A DNA stretch of 64,000 nucleotides from NCBI GenBank assembly GCA_034336665.1, contig JAPFBE010000002.1:36249406-36313405 (forward strand). Direction: 5' to 3'. Origin of the DNA: Luscinia megarhynchos (taxonomy: Eukaryota; Chordata; Aves; Passeriformes; Turdidae). Positions 37,600-51,427 of this stretch are shown here, piece after piece. Position 1 is the first letter of the stretch, and every line of letters begins with the position of its first letter. Made by a program: the position numbers and the translations under genes. The notes beneath the pieces were generated by a model. The model was not told where the DNA came from. It saw only the letters and a list, made by a program, of their open reading frames with translations, and made no database searches.

Positions 37600-40500
37600 A
37601 GACACCATCAAAATGTGCTTTAAAGCTAAATAGATGTACGGGTTGGTGTGAAAAAGATGAGTAACATCAATTATATCTTTAGGCCATCAGAAATTTTACT
37701 GAATTGAATGAATGTCTGAGATACTGAAATTGGTACCATAATGAGATATATTACAAGACCTGAAAAAATAATATCTGGTGAAACATGGAACAAAATATGA
37801 AAATACATCACAATATTTGAAATACTGTCTTTAAAAAAGTTCTTAGAGTTCCTAGAAATTCAAGATTTTTTTCCCTTTTTGTTATAGGCTGATAAGGTCA
37901 TCTTCATCCTTCTTGTTCACAGATTTACATGGATGTACATAGTATTCTTAGATCACTGTCCTGCTGCTTAAACAACATGCTTACAGTTCAGGGAAAAAAA
38001 AACCAAACCACAAACAGAAAAATAATGAGTAGCTGGCAAATTCCAGTAGAAACAGTATTTGCCTTAAAGCACTTCAGCTGAGAAGAAGGGAGAGTTTATG
38101 TCCCACTAGAGAATCTCACTTTGTTTGCGTGGTTATGTTCAGCATATATTACACAGAGTTTCTGGAGGTTTCTTTTTGTATTGCAAAAGCATTCACTGGT
38201 GTTTTATGTGGTTTATTCTGTATGAGGTATTTCATTCCTGGGTATTCCCATCATGACTATGTGCAATATGCTGCTATCTCATTTAAAAATCAGAAGCAAC
38301 CAACCAACTCCCTTTAGAAACATCAGACCAGAAATTTAAATTTATTTTACACTAAAATACATATGATTTGTACATGATCCTAACAAAATGTGTGTGCATT
38401 CACTACATGCATGAGTAGACCACACCCTACATAACTGCACATACATGTGCACAGAAGCACATGCATTCATTGCCCATGAAGCAATTGCACTCAGGTAAAT
38501 CTTGTATATAAATTATGTTTTAATAGCAGCCACTCTGATTTCTGGAGCTGTTTGCTAGGTATCACTGAAGAACCTATCACTTAGTAAGTGGAACTATTAT
38601 TATTGATAGCACAAACATACACCCTTACCTTTGTGGTGTTTTGACATATGTCACTTGAAAAATTGAACTTGTGAACAGGAGGTTGAGGTTGCTCAAATAA
38701 AACTGTTTCCATAACACTCTCTAAATCTTAACCTTATGTCATTCTCAGAGATCGGTATAATGTTGAGTTTATCATCTTTTATTAACGAGTAGAAACCCAG
38801 AAATGAGGTTTCATGTATTTTAGAGCACTGTTGTGTATTTTGCAATGTAAAAATCTAATTTCCCTCTGGAAAGTTGGTATTAACAAAACTTTCCAGAGTG
38901 GAGGACCATTTGGCTGGAAGCCAAATATGGGAGATAAGCTACCTGTAACTTTTCTGTCTTCCTCCAGCCAGTCTCTCTCTGAGTCCCCTACTTTTGTATC
39001 ACTAAATTCTTTCTATTTTTTGTATACAGTGCTCTCATGATTCCGGTGAGGATTCAGTGGAAGTAACTAATAAAACTTGTGTGTCAGATATTTATTTATA
39101 CTGTTTTTATGTGCAGTGAATGAGTTCATAAAGGGAGTTATATTTGATCATCTGACTCTTATGGGAGCTGACAGAACATTTCTAGCAGTGTAAATGCTAC
39201 AAGATGAAACAGCAGCACTGCAGAGTAGAGATGTAAAACTGAGACACTGGCCTTGATGATGTTATGGAGAAGACTTTGGTAGGAACACAGCCCTTAATTA
39301 CTAATTCAAGGAATTATTAAGTTCTTTCATTGTCGTCCTATAACATAAAGGGTGGGAAAGGGGTTGATAATAATTCAGATGTGTAATTTCTAGAACTAAT
39401 TTTTTTTTTAACATATGAACATATCTAGGGTGATTACATGCTTAGGAAAGGGATTTATTTTTTATCTCTTTGGATTGATGTATGTAACTTGTAGATAGCA
39501 TTTCAGACTTAGAGAAAGAATTACATATTGCTTGTCTCCAGGATATCCAGATACATAAAAAACAAGTAGCATGCTCTTGAGACCTGCATTTTGTGCATTG
39601 ACTGGTTTGCCTTCCTGAAGTCTAGTACTGGGGCCGAAATTGGGATGTTTACTTTTTGTATTTAGGATGGCTGAAGATATCCTTCAGATCCTTTCTGGTA
39701 GAGAAAAAGAATTTTCATTATGCAGTAGACTTAGTTTCAATGGCTTCAGTACGAGAAATCACTTGATTTTTTCCACTTCTTTACTAGCCTCAGTAAAAGA
39801 ACTCTTTATATGAGAATTAATTTTTGCTCTGGTTCTTGGACCCAGACTGGGGGAACTAGGGGACTGGGTTTGCCTTATTCCTATCCTACAAGTCACCAAA
39901 ATAAATTTGACTAAAAGGTTAAAATTCAGACCAGTAACATGATGAATCACTGGAGATAAAGCTTTTTTTCACAGATGTATGGCACACCTGGACTATCCAG
40001 ATTTCTTTATCCAGCAACAGTTCTGTTCCCTTACCTAAGCAGACAGAGGCCTTACAGCTTTATTTTGGAGGAGAGGGTTAGTAATAAAATGTTTGTGCAA
40101 AAGCCACAAACCAACAAATAATTGGAATCAACCAAAACAACTTGTGTGATTTAGTCCCATTCAGTGAATTTCCTGTGATGTTTGAAGGCAGAATTATAGC
40201 TGTCATGTTTTATTTCATCAAACTAAATTTTGCTTTTTTCTGTAGGACCCTTTAAAGATGATAATTTGCAGTAAAACAGCTCTAAATAGCTCTGATTTAG
40301 GAATTTCAGAAAGTTAATCTAGTTAAACTGAAGAACTCGAAGCCATTCCAGTTAGCATATCATATAAGAAATTCCTATTTATTTTATAATATTATAGTTT
40401 ACTTTGGTAGTATATTTGTTAATTTTAAGACGAAAAAGGATTGTGATGCAGTTCAGTGTTTTGAAATAAATCACTATACATTTTTTTGCTAAGATAATTA

Positions 40501-43080
40501 TTAGATACCTAGCTGAAAAGAGAAACCTCAGCTTTCTCCAGGAATTAATAAACATTGGAAAGCATTTTTTTTGTTACTTTGTATTTTCTAAAGAATCTTC
40601 TGCTAAAGAAGAGCCACAAATTTCTTTGAGATTTGCTGATAGTTATCACAAAATGGTAAAGGCCTGTTTGTATCATGACTGCCCTTTTATTTGATGTTGA
40701 TGCTTATTGGCATAGACCCCAGATACTGACTGAAACTCTGCACGTGAAACCAAGTAATTGCTCCTGATAGGGATAATATATCAGCATTAGGACACTGATA
40801 GTGGTAATTTTCTATGTCGTTTAGATAGTAGATAGCAGCACCACAGTGACTGATAAATTAGTAGCTTAAGTCATTAAATGTGGCACATGTGTGTTTTCCT
40901 AGTTAAGTATGTGAGAATTGCATTTAATTTTTATTTAGGCAGGCGTGTAATGTAGACAATGATTTCAGAAAATGGATTTAGCAAGATAGGAAGGGAAAAA
41001 TGTTTTTTTCAGCTCAATGCTGAGGCACCCTTCATTTTTCTTCAGTTTTTAAGAACATGTGGAGAGAAGAGAAAAACTCTACAGGTCCTACAGATATGTC
41101 CCTGAGTAAGACAGTAGTGCATACTTTCTCCTTAATCTGTAGTGAGTTTCCAGACATCCTAATATTTATAGGATGCTTTCTCTTCTTATGCTCCATCTAG
41201 GTCTGAATTGGAGGGGGAAGGAAATGCCTGACTTCACTTCATGCTTTTGCTAAGCTTCTGGACATAGGAAAATACCAAAGGAATGGGATTAGAGCTCTCC
41301 CCTCTCTGTGAATCCTCATTTGCCTGTAAATATGTGTCTGGTTACTGTTCTTCAAGATATAGTAAACCATTATCTGTCATAATCCAATTTCTTATCTGTT
41401 GGAGATCAAGATGTGCCTCAGGATGCTGGCTGACTATCCCACATCTGTCTGTGATGGAGGTCTTGCAGCTGTCTCTGGAGCAGCTGGGCTGTACAGCTGT
41501 CAAGTGCTAGTGCCTCCACTCTGATTTAATGCAGCAATGCCTGTCTTCCTCAGTTTCAGCTGACTTCTATTGTGAATTGATTTTCACTTATTTCTGAAAT
41601 GATGAGCAAAATCATGTATAAAATATTCATCATGATTTCCTTAATGCAGCCAGATGTACTTATTTAATGAAAGCAATGAGCCAGACATAATGAATTTGTT
41701 AACAAAATAGAAAATAGGTCTTTCACCACACAAACTACCTACTTGCCATGCACTTCGAGCATGGAAGCTGAGTGTTTTGAATGCCTTTTGCTCCCTATTA
41801 AATTATTTGTTTGGCTAATAGTCACTGATTTTTGCTGTGAATTTGAGTAAGTTTATATGGAGTAGTAAAAGGCACATGATAAAAGTTGAAATTGAGCCAT
41901 GAGCATATGTTGTTAACGGGGGTTTTACTTTCATGCCACTTTTGATATATATTTTCTTCTAAAGTTTGGCTGATTAGGCTTTAGCAATGCAGTCTGAAAG
42001 TCTGTCCTTGTTTGATGAAAAACAGAATATCCTGTAAGATGTGCAAAAATTGCAATGAAAGAAGCAATGTGGAGGAAAAAGCAGATTCAAACAATTCTTT
42101 TAGCCACCCACACTGTCATAGGAAAGCTTCTGAAGGGAAAGATGTTCTGGATTGAATGCAGTCTTACTCAGAACATGGAAAAAAACATACAGGTTATACT
42201 GTAAGGCCTGTGGCCCCAGTAGTGATGGCCTTACCTGCCCTGAGTAGTTCCTTTCTCCGTCCTTAAGTTACTGGTACTGTTTCAATAGTGCAGCACACCT
42301 GAATGCATTCATGAGTATTACAGTCATAATTTTGGCTGCAGAGGTGGTTTTTGGCAGACATGCTGCTTTTTGAACAATTAGGGGAGAGATATGTAAAAAT
42401 GGTGTGCTTAGTCCAAGCCACCCAAAAGTGTAATTAGAGCCAAAGCAGAGACGAGCAGTCAGAATGGACTGTATAATCCCTCCTTACACATCTTTTGGCT
42501 GCTGGAAATGTAATCTGTTGCCATAAATCCTGTTTTATATAAAGATAGCAAGTAGGACTCATTACAGCTTTTTGGCAGTTTATGTTTTGCTGCTGGCTAT
42601 CGATATGTGACAAGGTAATATTAATCTTGTCTCTCTGGGAGCCAGAAGAAGCAGACTGCACATGGGCATCCAGAGGCTGCAGAGGAAGCACAGAAATACA
42701 CACACTGGAAAAGGTGGAGAGGTCAAGTTTAGCATTCAATCCCTGCTCATGACTAACTTAATATATTACCCTTCAGCTGCAAAAAGACTGGATTTCAGCA
42801 GCAAATTTGACCAGACAGACCACACAATGAAGTCATCAGTGCTGGGACCCACCAGCTTGAAAAAACAACCACCCCTGGTGTTAAGACAAATGCTTTGAAG
42901 AGTGGTTGATATTAATCAGGTGGTGCTACTGGTTTGGAGCTCTTAGTCATTCTGTATGAATAAAAATGCTGATAAAGGACACAGTAACAGTACAGAGCCA
43001 AGGCAGTTTTGTAACACAAGAAGCCACAGATCTGAAATCTACTTAGGGAAAATTGGTTAGGGTCCATTTCAAAATTCCTG
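37600..43080. other. No gene recognised
   Basis: Strongly AT-rich with only short open frames (at most 101 codons, at 42434-42739 minus). An A9 run with a C-interrupted tail is at 37990-38020. No transposon was recognised. Confidence 0.6.
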
Positions 43081-43085
43081 AAGCC

Positions 43086-43150
43086 AAACTCATCTCTGGA
43101 CTAACTCCTTTGAAGTCACTGGGGTTACACAAGGAATTAATTTGGCCCTT
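43086..43150. repeat. Ancient amniote interspersed repeat relic
   Basis: The segment 'ctaactcctttgaagtcact' followed by 'ggggttacacaaggaatt' and 'aatttggccctt' resembles a very old repeat found widely in reptile, crocodile and bird genomes, with the theme 'taactccattgaagtcaatg' ... 'ggggttacac' ... 'atttggccc'. I know it by its consensus phrase rather than a secure family name (an L3/CR1-like 3' end or a SINE sharing that tail is plausible). No target duplication is visible. Confidence 0.42.
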
Positions 43151-43159
43151 CGGCTCTGT

Positions 43160-46100
43160 ACATTAGCTGTGATCCTGCTCACCGTGTTGGAGGTTTACTG
43201 TTTCAGTGTGGTTTCCTCAGAGGAACTTCTAAGACAACCCATTGTGTTCTCACCGTGGGCAGCCCTCATCTTCCCCACCCTTTATTCCCATCAGTTTCTT
43301 AATTTCAATAGCAGTTGAACAAGATTTTAATTTTCAATTATCACGTACTATGACAATATCTCCATTTTTGGATTGAATATTTGCTTACCACTGTATTTGG
43401 TAACCTGAAACCAATTTCTAATATACCAGAACTGGATGTGGCCTTGGTTCACTGAGAGAAGTTAAAATTTGGTATTCCTGTCTGTGCTTGAACTGCAGGC
43501 ACAGCTGAGTTCTGGTAACGTGGAGTTGGATCTGGAATTGCTTCAATGCAATAGAAATGCAGTGTCTGTCTCTGTCATCCTCCCAGCAACCAGTATTTGT
43601 CCAGCCAGTGGTAAACTAGACCAGGGAACCAAGTTGATTGAAAATGAATCCAGAAAATCCATGTTCAGATAAACCTGCCCCTTAGCAGAAGATGTGAGAG
43701 CAGAAGTGGATGGCTCAGAATTGGCTAGCCGTGACTGACTGTGCTAAGTTCCACTTTGGGGATTTATATCCCTTAAGCATACTTGACCTAGTGGATGTCC
43801 AGAGTACACATCCATGCCCATGGATCTGTGCACAGCACTGACCCCTGCCAAGCCTCCCCAGCTGCACGAACGTACCTGAGCCCTTGTGCCCTCTCAAGTG
43901 TCAGCAGAGCTCGAGTTTAGCACCCTTCTCCCTGGGAGGTGGGTGGGATGTCTGTGATGAGCAAGTGTCTTCAATCGTCTAAGGATTTTTCTGTGTGTGA
44001 GAAAGAAAGATTTGAACTGGAAAGAGTATAGAACCAGTATCTAGCATTTCTATTCAAATCTATCCTCCTAGAGATTCAAAACATGAAAAATATGTCACAG
44101 TGTAACTTCTTCTCTGCTGAATGTTGGCTAGAACCATAGGGGAAAAACTAAAAGTTATATCTAAGTGTACTTTGAAAACTAGGATAAGCATTTATGGATA
44201 CTAGATTACATAATTTTTCATCCTTTTCTCTCTAGCTCTCTCTCTTTCCCTTCTCCTGTTGTGTGGAGAAGTTTGTCACTCAGTGCCCAGGTCAGTGAGT
44301 CTGACATCCCTTTGCTGAGGCACTGCTTTTGTAGAACCAGACCTGAAGTCTGGCCTGTAAATTACTCCCATATTTAACGTGACAGGCTGGGTGGCTAGGC
44401 TGTCTGAGAGTAAGATAATATGATACTTTAAGGAGATAAAATACCCACTGCATTGCAAGTTAAAAGTTGGAGGTTTGTTGTTTTGTTGTGGTTTTTTCCT
44501 GTAGCAGAACATTTTAAAATATTACAGACCGCTACACAAATATTATTTCTCAAAATATGTTTTGTTGTGTTACACTTGCTTCTGAGAAAGGATACTTTGC
44601 ATTGCAGTCTTGGTGCTATGCGAGGCTGCTGCTGAGAAGTCTGTCAAGGAAATATGCCCAGGTTTTCCAGGACAAAAAACAATGATGCTTGAAAATGTGA
44701 CTTCTTAACAAACAAGTGGACAATAACTGTGCATAGCATCACAGGGAATTATGAGATGAAAGTCTACTCCTCAATCAAAAATTCATAGTAAAAATCTTAG
44801 TATCTTATTTCAGTTTTAAATTAGATTTCAATCTGGTTTTCACTGGGCTATGGCAAGTGGGTACCTGCTTTGAATTTTTTTTTTTAAAAGATGTATTAAT
44901 GTATGTAATTCAAATAAAATATATGAGAGAAATACAAAGCTGAAAAAGTGAAATCTGTCAGGCCTTTCTGGAACAAATAACATAACCCATTCCAGTTATT
45001 GAATCAACATATCCTTTTTTTCCATTTCTTTTTTTCCTCCAAAAGAAATTAGTTGGGCTCCATCACTGGTTGATGTGGATATATTGACAGCAAGAAGGCA
45101 TCCTTTCACTTGCATACTGTAGCACCATGGAAGTAAAAAAGGCAGCTTTGTGAGTGTTGAAGGGAGAAGGTGGTGTGATTAGGAGATGGTCTGTTTTGGG
45201 TTACTTTCACAGTGACAGTCAATTTTCTCACAATGAGCCTGCTCCCCAAGCCCTGAGGCTTCTCATGGAAGAAGCTGCTTGCTGCCCTTCCTGGCAGCAG
45301 CTGGCACACTGCAGACCATCTCTTCTGCAGGACAGCCCTGGTCCCGTGCCTGGGAATGGTGACCTTCTGGCTTGGTGTCCTAAAATTACAGTTAATTCAT
45401 GCATCTGCATCCTAGGTTTTCGTGTTCTAATCTTCCAATTTCATAACGTACGCAGTATTCTTGACACAGAACTGAAGAACATTTGCAACCCCACTGCTGC
45501 CCAGTCATTACTGTCAGTCATTTCTTTCAGCATTTCTACCATATTGCACAGGATAAGCAGGTAGTTAAATCTTCCAAGTTTTAGAATTCAGATAATGTGG
45601 GGTTTTTTTAAAGCAGAGAACATTTCTAGGGTGTCTAAATAGTATGACAGATGTTACTGGAGTATTTTGAAAGTAAAGGACAGCCAGTAAAAGATGAGAT
45701 AAAATGGCAGCTGACCAGAGTGTCTAGCTCAGTTGTCACAGTTGACAAAAGGCTCCTTGCAGTGCTGGCTGTTGGAGCTCGTTCTTCCAGTACTGCTCAG
45801 AGGCTGGACCACAGGGATGCCTTCTCAAAGGGGCTGAGCTGGCTCTGGTTCAGTGACTGCTGCCACCGGATTCGGAGCACTTGGATCACAGCCATTGCTG
45901 ACTGCACCAGCACTTGCTGAGGTTTTGCTGTGTCTTGGGGTCAGACGTTGAGATACGTGCCAAGGCATGGGCTCTGCAGACTTTGCTTTCCAGGTAGGAG
46001 CCAGTGTCCCCCTGTTCATACATAAACTATGCAGACAGCAGCATTCCTTACATTGTATCAGGCATTAGTGCACTCTGTCTTACAGCTCCGGGATAAACAC

Positions 46101-46550
46101 ATACCCCAGATTCAAGTTGCAGCAGGTATTAAAGAAATTAAGTAAGGTCCCAGAAATCATATTTATTAAGCCCATTTGTGCACGGTCTTTAGAAGAGCAT
46201 ATGAAAGTTAAGTTAAAGGCTCCCATCCTCAGGACTTTTTTAGTAAGAAAAGACCAAGGGGAGTGAAAATTAGTCTTGCATTGCTGTCTCTGATTTTAGT
46301 GTTCCTAGTGTGGTTTGTCAAGTTTTGGGTGGAAATTACACTAAGTTGTTCTTTCATTTTGCATCCATGTTCTGCAGAATATTTTTAATATATATTTTAT
46401 TAGATGAGTGATGGAAGGAACTTGTATGTAAAATAAACATACATAAATTAGTATAACTTTCACCAGAGCAGAATAGTGGTGAAGAGAAAATCATTGTTAT
46501 TAGCTCAAATAGACAAGCATAGAAGTGTAATTTAGTGGAACTGATGTATG
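43160..46550. other. No gene recognised
   Basis: Mixed composition. GC-richer intervals at 43830-43950, 45230-45360 and 45750-46000 carry open frames on both strands (45154-45564 plus, 136 codons; 45228-45410 minus), with no recognisable domain. A G-rich run 'gggaggtgggtggg' lies at about 43935-43948. No repeats were recognised. Confidence 0.55.
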
Positions 46551-46562
46551 CAAACCTGTGGG

Positions 46563-46680
46563 TATTGGACTGAGACTCAGTGGACCTGGATTAACATTCA
46601 TGAAATGCTTCCCTCACTGGGTCTCATTTCAGACCGTACAGGAACAATATCTTTCCCTGAGAAGTGTTTTAATACATGCT
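46563..46680 (+). repeat. Possible MIR-type SINE relic
   Basis: 'attggactgagactcagtgg' followed by 'acctggatt' resembles the MIR core theme 'ggactcaggagacctgggtt'. 'gcttccctcactgggtctca' and 'ggaacaatatctttccctga', then 'agtgttttaatacatg', follow the MIR order (cctcagtttcc, ataatacttccct, gtgaggattaaatacat) in a very degraded form. The match is by eye, collinear over about 115 bp, and weak in the middle. Confidence 0.3.
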
Positions 46681-47550
46681 GCTTTCCTTCCTGGGTAACA
46701 ATTATTTTTCATTTTAGCCAGTCAAAATTTGTACTTGAGAAAACAGAAGCAGTCAAAGCAATAACAGCTGAATTAACAAATGATTACTTACTTTTCCATA
46801 GAAGCCAAAACTGGAGATGCCCAAGGGGATGCAGCCTGTGTGCACTCCCTGCCAGAGCACCTCATCAGTGCATAAAACTCTATTAGCAGAACTGCAAGGT
46901 TCAGTCTAGTTTTGAAAATCTTATCTTATTTATGGTGTCTTGATGCAAAAGCCTCTTCAAATGTGGTGTTCCATTTTTCTGAAACCACCCTTTGTTCATG
47001 AAACATTTAGAAATTCATTTAGCAAAGCATTTTGCCCATATCCTGCTGTTGCCTTAGATGGCTCTTTTGCAACTATGTGCTAGATTGAAATCTTAGACTA
47101 AGCTTTGGTTGTAACCAAAAAGCAATAGCTTCTTATCTTTTATGGAAATGACATTCTGTTCTGTAGCTTATTATGTAGTTAATTTAAGAAGCTGTTAATC
47201 TTCTTTCTGTGCTCTTTTTATTTTTTTCTCCCCACTTGCACAGTGGCTTTTCCTGGACCCAGTCTCAAGTTCAGCTGCTGACGCACAATCCCTGCCTTCT
47301 TCACTGAGAGTTTTTCAACCCCAAACAGTGTGTTAAACATTCAAACTCTTTGTTTCTTTGCTGTTGTTTTTTACAGGATTTTTACAGTAATTTTCTTACT
47401 GTAGAACTGAGAAATGTTTTCTTATAATTTATTTTTATGCTTTAATAAAAATTTTAACTGTCAAATGCAAGCCAAAACTTGAAGAAGGATGGTAAGAAAT
47501 GTCTCTTAAGAGGGTAGTAATTTCAAAACTATATTATAGCATAGTATAAG

Positions 47551-47574
47551 CTATAATATATTAATATATTATAG
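47551..47574. repeat. Perfect 24-bp AT palindrome within an imperfect longer inverted repeat
   Basis: The 24 bases equal their own reverse complement, centred on TTAA. Flanking bases extend the symmetry imperfectly: 'gcatagtataag' on the left against 'tatgctgtatgc' on the right, within 47538-47590. Such AT palindromes can extrude as cruciforms and are prone to deletion. No transposon ends are recognised around it. Confidence 0.85.
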
Positions 47575-50143
47575 TATGCTGTATGCTATAGGACAGTATA
47601 TTTCCTTTAGTTGTGAAAACCTAATGCTAATACAGAGTCAATGGCATAGTAACCCTTGTAGCAATTAAAAACAGGAGAAATCATGTTTTAGTAATCAGCT
47701 GATTTTGCAACACTGTACACTAGAATGACCAGTTTTTGTATTCAGTAGATAATTTGATTAAATTATCATTCCTAAATAATTCTAGCTGGGTGGTTCAGAT
47801 CTCGTTTTGGTGTTTTCAGTATGTACTCTAAATGATGGATGACATTTAAGATGCAGCTAAACCTTGTGACATGTTTTGATTTTTCAATTTTTTTCAAGTT
47901 TCTGTTACCATTAGGCTTATCTACTGAAAGATAAAATCTCAGAAGATTTAATTTTCTGTCATTATGAGATAAAATCTTGTGCAACTTTAACTTACCTGAA
48001 TGGGAGACACCTCCACCCCAGCTGGGGTCTTTAAAAAAAGAAGTTTATTTTTGCAGCATCTGATTGCAGCTTGTCCCTCTTAAATAAGATTTTTTTTTCC
48101 TTTTCCGTATGGTACTGCTGTTTTACCCCTTTTATTTTCTTCCCTTCCACACTAAAAATTGAAATTCCTCCTGAAGGTTGTTACCACAGTAATTTTGAAG
48201 TAATTTCATTCAAGGTGATTTTTGCCCTGCCAAAAATTTTCTAATAAAACTCAGTATCCAAATTTCTGTGCTTTCTGAGGCCTATATACATATTGTCAGT
48301 GATATCTACCATTTTCCATGGTCTTTTTGGAGCCTGCTCCAGACCCTGGCCAAATTGGTCAAATTTGTCTTTGTACTAAAAAAAATAAGAAAAGAAACGA
48401 AGAAAACTTCCCTTGATGTAAAGACTGATGTTAGAACGACAGAAATAATTCTGATATTCCAAGGGGTTCCCATCTCATTGCCTTCTATCCTTCCCATATG
48501 GCAACAGATGCATGGAATACAGCCACGTGGAGCATGAGAACTGGGTGCCAAGCAGATGCTGCAGTGCTGCCAACTGCTCCTCAGCTTCTTCAGTGATTTA
48601 AGAAATGGGTGCTGGTGCTGCTGCTGTTTCCTCTCTCTTTGTCAGTAACATGCATTCCTGTTGTCAGCTGGCTGGGGATCCCTGCTGGAAACTGGGTGGT
48701 GCCCATCAGTGGGAGGGAAATGAGGAAGGAGTGTGTAGGAAGCTAGGCTTGGTGGGTTGGGTTCATTCCCAGTGAGATGATCCATCAGGTCAATGCTAGT
48801 GTGGGGTCAGGACCCGAGGACATGCCAGCTTCCCCTGCCCATGTCTCTGTGTCACTGCATTGACTGTGGCTGTTTTCATCTGGTTTTGTCTCAAGAGGAA
48901 AGGAGATGCTTAGAAGAAAGGCTCTCTAGAACTAGGACAGAAAAACACTCAGTTCCTTTCACATCAGGCTGAAAAAAGATTTATGCCATAGCAGCTTGAA
49001 GGTGTCTTGGAGATTTCTGAAAAATCGAATGTTTCACAGGTGTTGCAGACCCCCTTCCTCTAGCAAATACTCACACTGAGAGTTTGCAGAAGCAATGCCT
49101 TGGCTCTAATTACTGGACCCAGTCCACAGCCTTCACGTCACTTGGCTGTATTAAATGTTTATATGCATCTGTGAAAATTCCCCATATTAATTCCTCGTTC
49201 TATCCATCATCTTGAGTATTTCAGACAGAACAAATAATATATGAAGCTAAGGAACCAGTAATGACTAACAAGATAAGGATTAGATTGCCTTTGCTTGGTG
49301 ATGAGTGAATTACAATTCACAGGATGGTGTGTCTGGCTAGATGGTGAAAAATGAAATTACTGCTAAGGGAAGAAAAAAAAACTTTAAAAAGAATCTTGTA
49401 ATCAGTGACCAAACAACTTTCACATGTAAAGACTTTCTCTTATTATCATGCTGCAAAATGAGATCTATGTAAATATCTGTATTTGGCCAGAACGAGTTTA
49501 GAGAAGAAGAACTCACTCAGCAGAGCAGAAAATAAGTTCAATGAACTTTCAGATGATAGTTTTTCTTTTCCTTTCATTACCTCTCAGTGCTAACAGCTGG
49601 TCCTCTCAAAATTGAATCCTACCCCTGCCTTGGTGGCTCTCACACCCAAATGTTTGCATTTTGAGCATTCACCTCAAATTGTTTAATTACCTATGTTACT
49701 CTCTAGTCCTTTTGAATTTAAGTGGTAATCTGTTATATTTAAGGCATATCAGTGTGACTTAAGCTTTAGAGCTGCATACATTTTCCTCACTTGGCTGCAT
49801 TCATACAAGGTTCTGTATTTTTTTGTTGCCAGAGTATTGAAAGTTTTTGAAGATTGAGATAAAGGCTAAAGTTGAATATTTTCAGCTTCACAGAAGGTGG
49901 AGGTTTCTCTTCATTTGGAAAAAAAAAAAAGAAAAGATATTTTTAGTGGCCATGGACAGACACTTCACTTTTACATTTTGCTTGCAAGGCTACAGAAAGT
50001 TCTAGGTTGTGTTCCCATTCTGGCTCAGAGGAAAGAGTGGGCAACCCATATTTTAAAAAAGTTTACACTTTTCTGTCTTGAGTACCTAAATGCCCCTTAG
50101 CTGTGTCTCAACCATGACTATGCCAGACATCCCATTACATTCA

Positions 50144-50172
50144 TTTTTTTTTGACTTTTTTTTTTTTCCCCC
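50144..50172. repeat. Two poly(T) runs followed by C5
   Basis: T9, 'gac', T12 and then CCCCC. On the minus strand this is an A-rich tract with a G-run start. No retrocopy is recognised next to it. Confidence 0.75.
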
Positions 50173-51397
50173 TGTGGGAGGGAGAGGATTCGGAGGAGGT
50201 GTTCAATGCAAGGATTTTTGTTTTCAAAAACAGGACAAAGATGACTACGAGAGGAACTGAAAAAAGAAAATCATTGTGGGTCTGTCTCTGCTCACTGCAT
50301 TCTGTGTAAATTTAGCTTACAAGGTCTTTTGTATCTAGAAAATTATCTTGAAAATTTCTGTGTGTTGGGATGGAGGTCAGAAAGAAACAAAACGGTTCTC
50401 TGGAGAAAGACTTGTTAAATCCTGAATATAAAATGAGCATATATTTTAGTGGTGCCTCTGTTCGCACTTTTACAAGTCCAGGTGTGAAAGTAGTGGCCAG
50501 CTGAAATGATGGCTTCAGTATGAGTCTGATGCTGCCTTCTCCAAGGTGCAGCCTGAGTGAGTCAGCTCGAGCCCAGTGTCAGGCACCATGACTTTTTCTG
50601 TCTCTCTGTGCCTTTTAAAAATTTCTTCTCTGTAGCAAGCACTCGGAAACTTCTTGCAAGATAAATGAACTGCGATGGTGAAGGGAAGCGGAACGCTTTC
50701 CAGGATTTAAGAAGAGATATAGTATTTCAGATTTAAACAACACTTTCTGAGAGAGAGAAAAGTGTGTGTTTTGAAAGGTTGTTGATTAAAAGACTACATG
50801 TGTGTTGGTGCTATATTGCCTAAAGTGCAGTTAGAAGGATTTTGTTTAATTTGCAGAGGAAACCAGCAGCATTTTAGTGTGGAACTCTGCAGAGGCACAA
50901 AGTTTACAGTATACAGCCTAGACTGATAGGTCAACAGAGGTTATTTGAAGGATGGGAACAACCAGAGAGATCAATTAAAAATGTTTGCTAACTCTATAAT
51001 ATTGAGTGACAGGGTGGAAAAATCCCATTGGCCTCTTTTGGAAAACACCATGCTCACTATCTGGTTGTGATGGTAAAACCCATGCCCTTGGAAATGCATC
51101 CCTCAATGTCCTCAGGCTTTTCTGTGATCGGTAACTGCTGCACTTCTGACTATAATGATGTCCCTCTGATGCTTTGCCAGCTTGCAAAATTCTTTGCTTC
51201 CTGTAATCTGCAGAGGAACCTGAGTTCTGAAATTGTGCTGATGTAGTGTTTTTTTCCTCAAAATTTACTGCAAGAGCACAGCAGGCCAAAAAGGACAGCA
51301 TCCAGGTTACCTTGTGCTGCTTCCAAAAGCAATGCAGTTAGAAAAGCTGAGAGAAGCAATCTCTGTGAACTGTAAAGGACAGTGGGAATGTAGCTAA

Positions 51398-51427
51398 AAT
51401 CAATTTTTAAAAATTTAAAAATTGATT
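51398..51427. repeat. Inverted repeat, 12-bp perfect arms
   Basis: The arms 'aatcaattttta' (51398-51409) and 'taaaaattgatt' (51416-51427) are exact reverse complements with a 6-base loop. The structure is AT-only apart from one C and one G. It could form a hairpin in single-stranded DNA or RNA but has no T-run or other context indicating a function. Confidence 0.8.

Noticed and set aside
45154..45564. 136-codon plus-strand open frame
   Set aside because: No recognisable domain, an opposite-strand frame is also open, and GC-rich composition explains the missing stops. Not called as a gene.
47960..48060. Perfect minus-strand splice donor CAG|GTAAGT
   Set aside because: The only acceptor-like site behind it would give a 26-bp micro-exon, so there is not enough evidence to list an exon.
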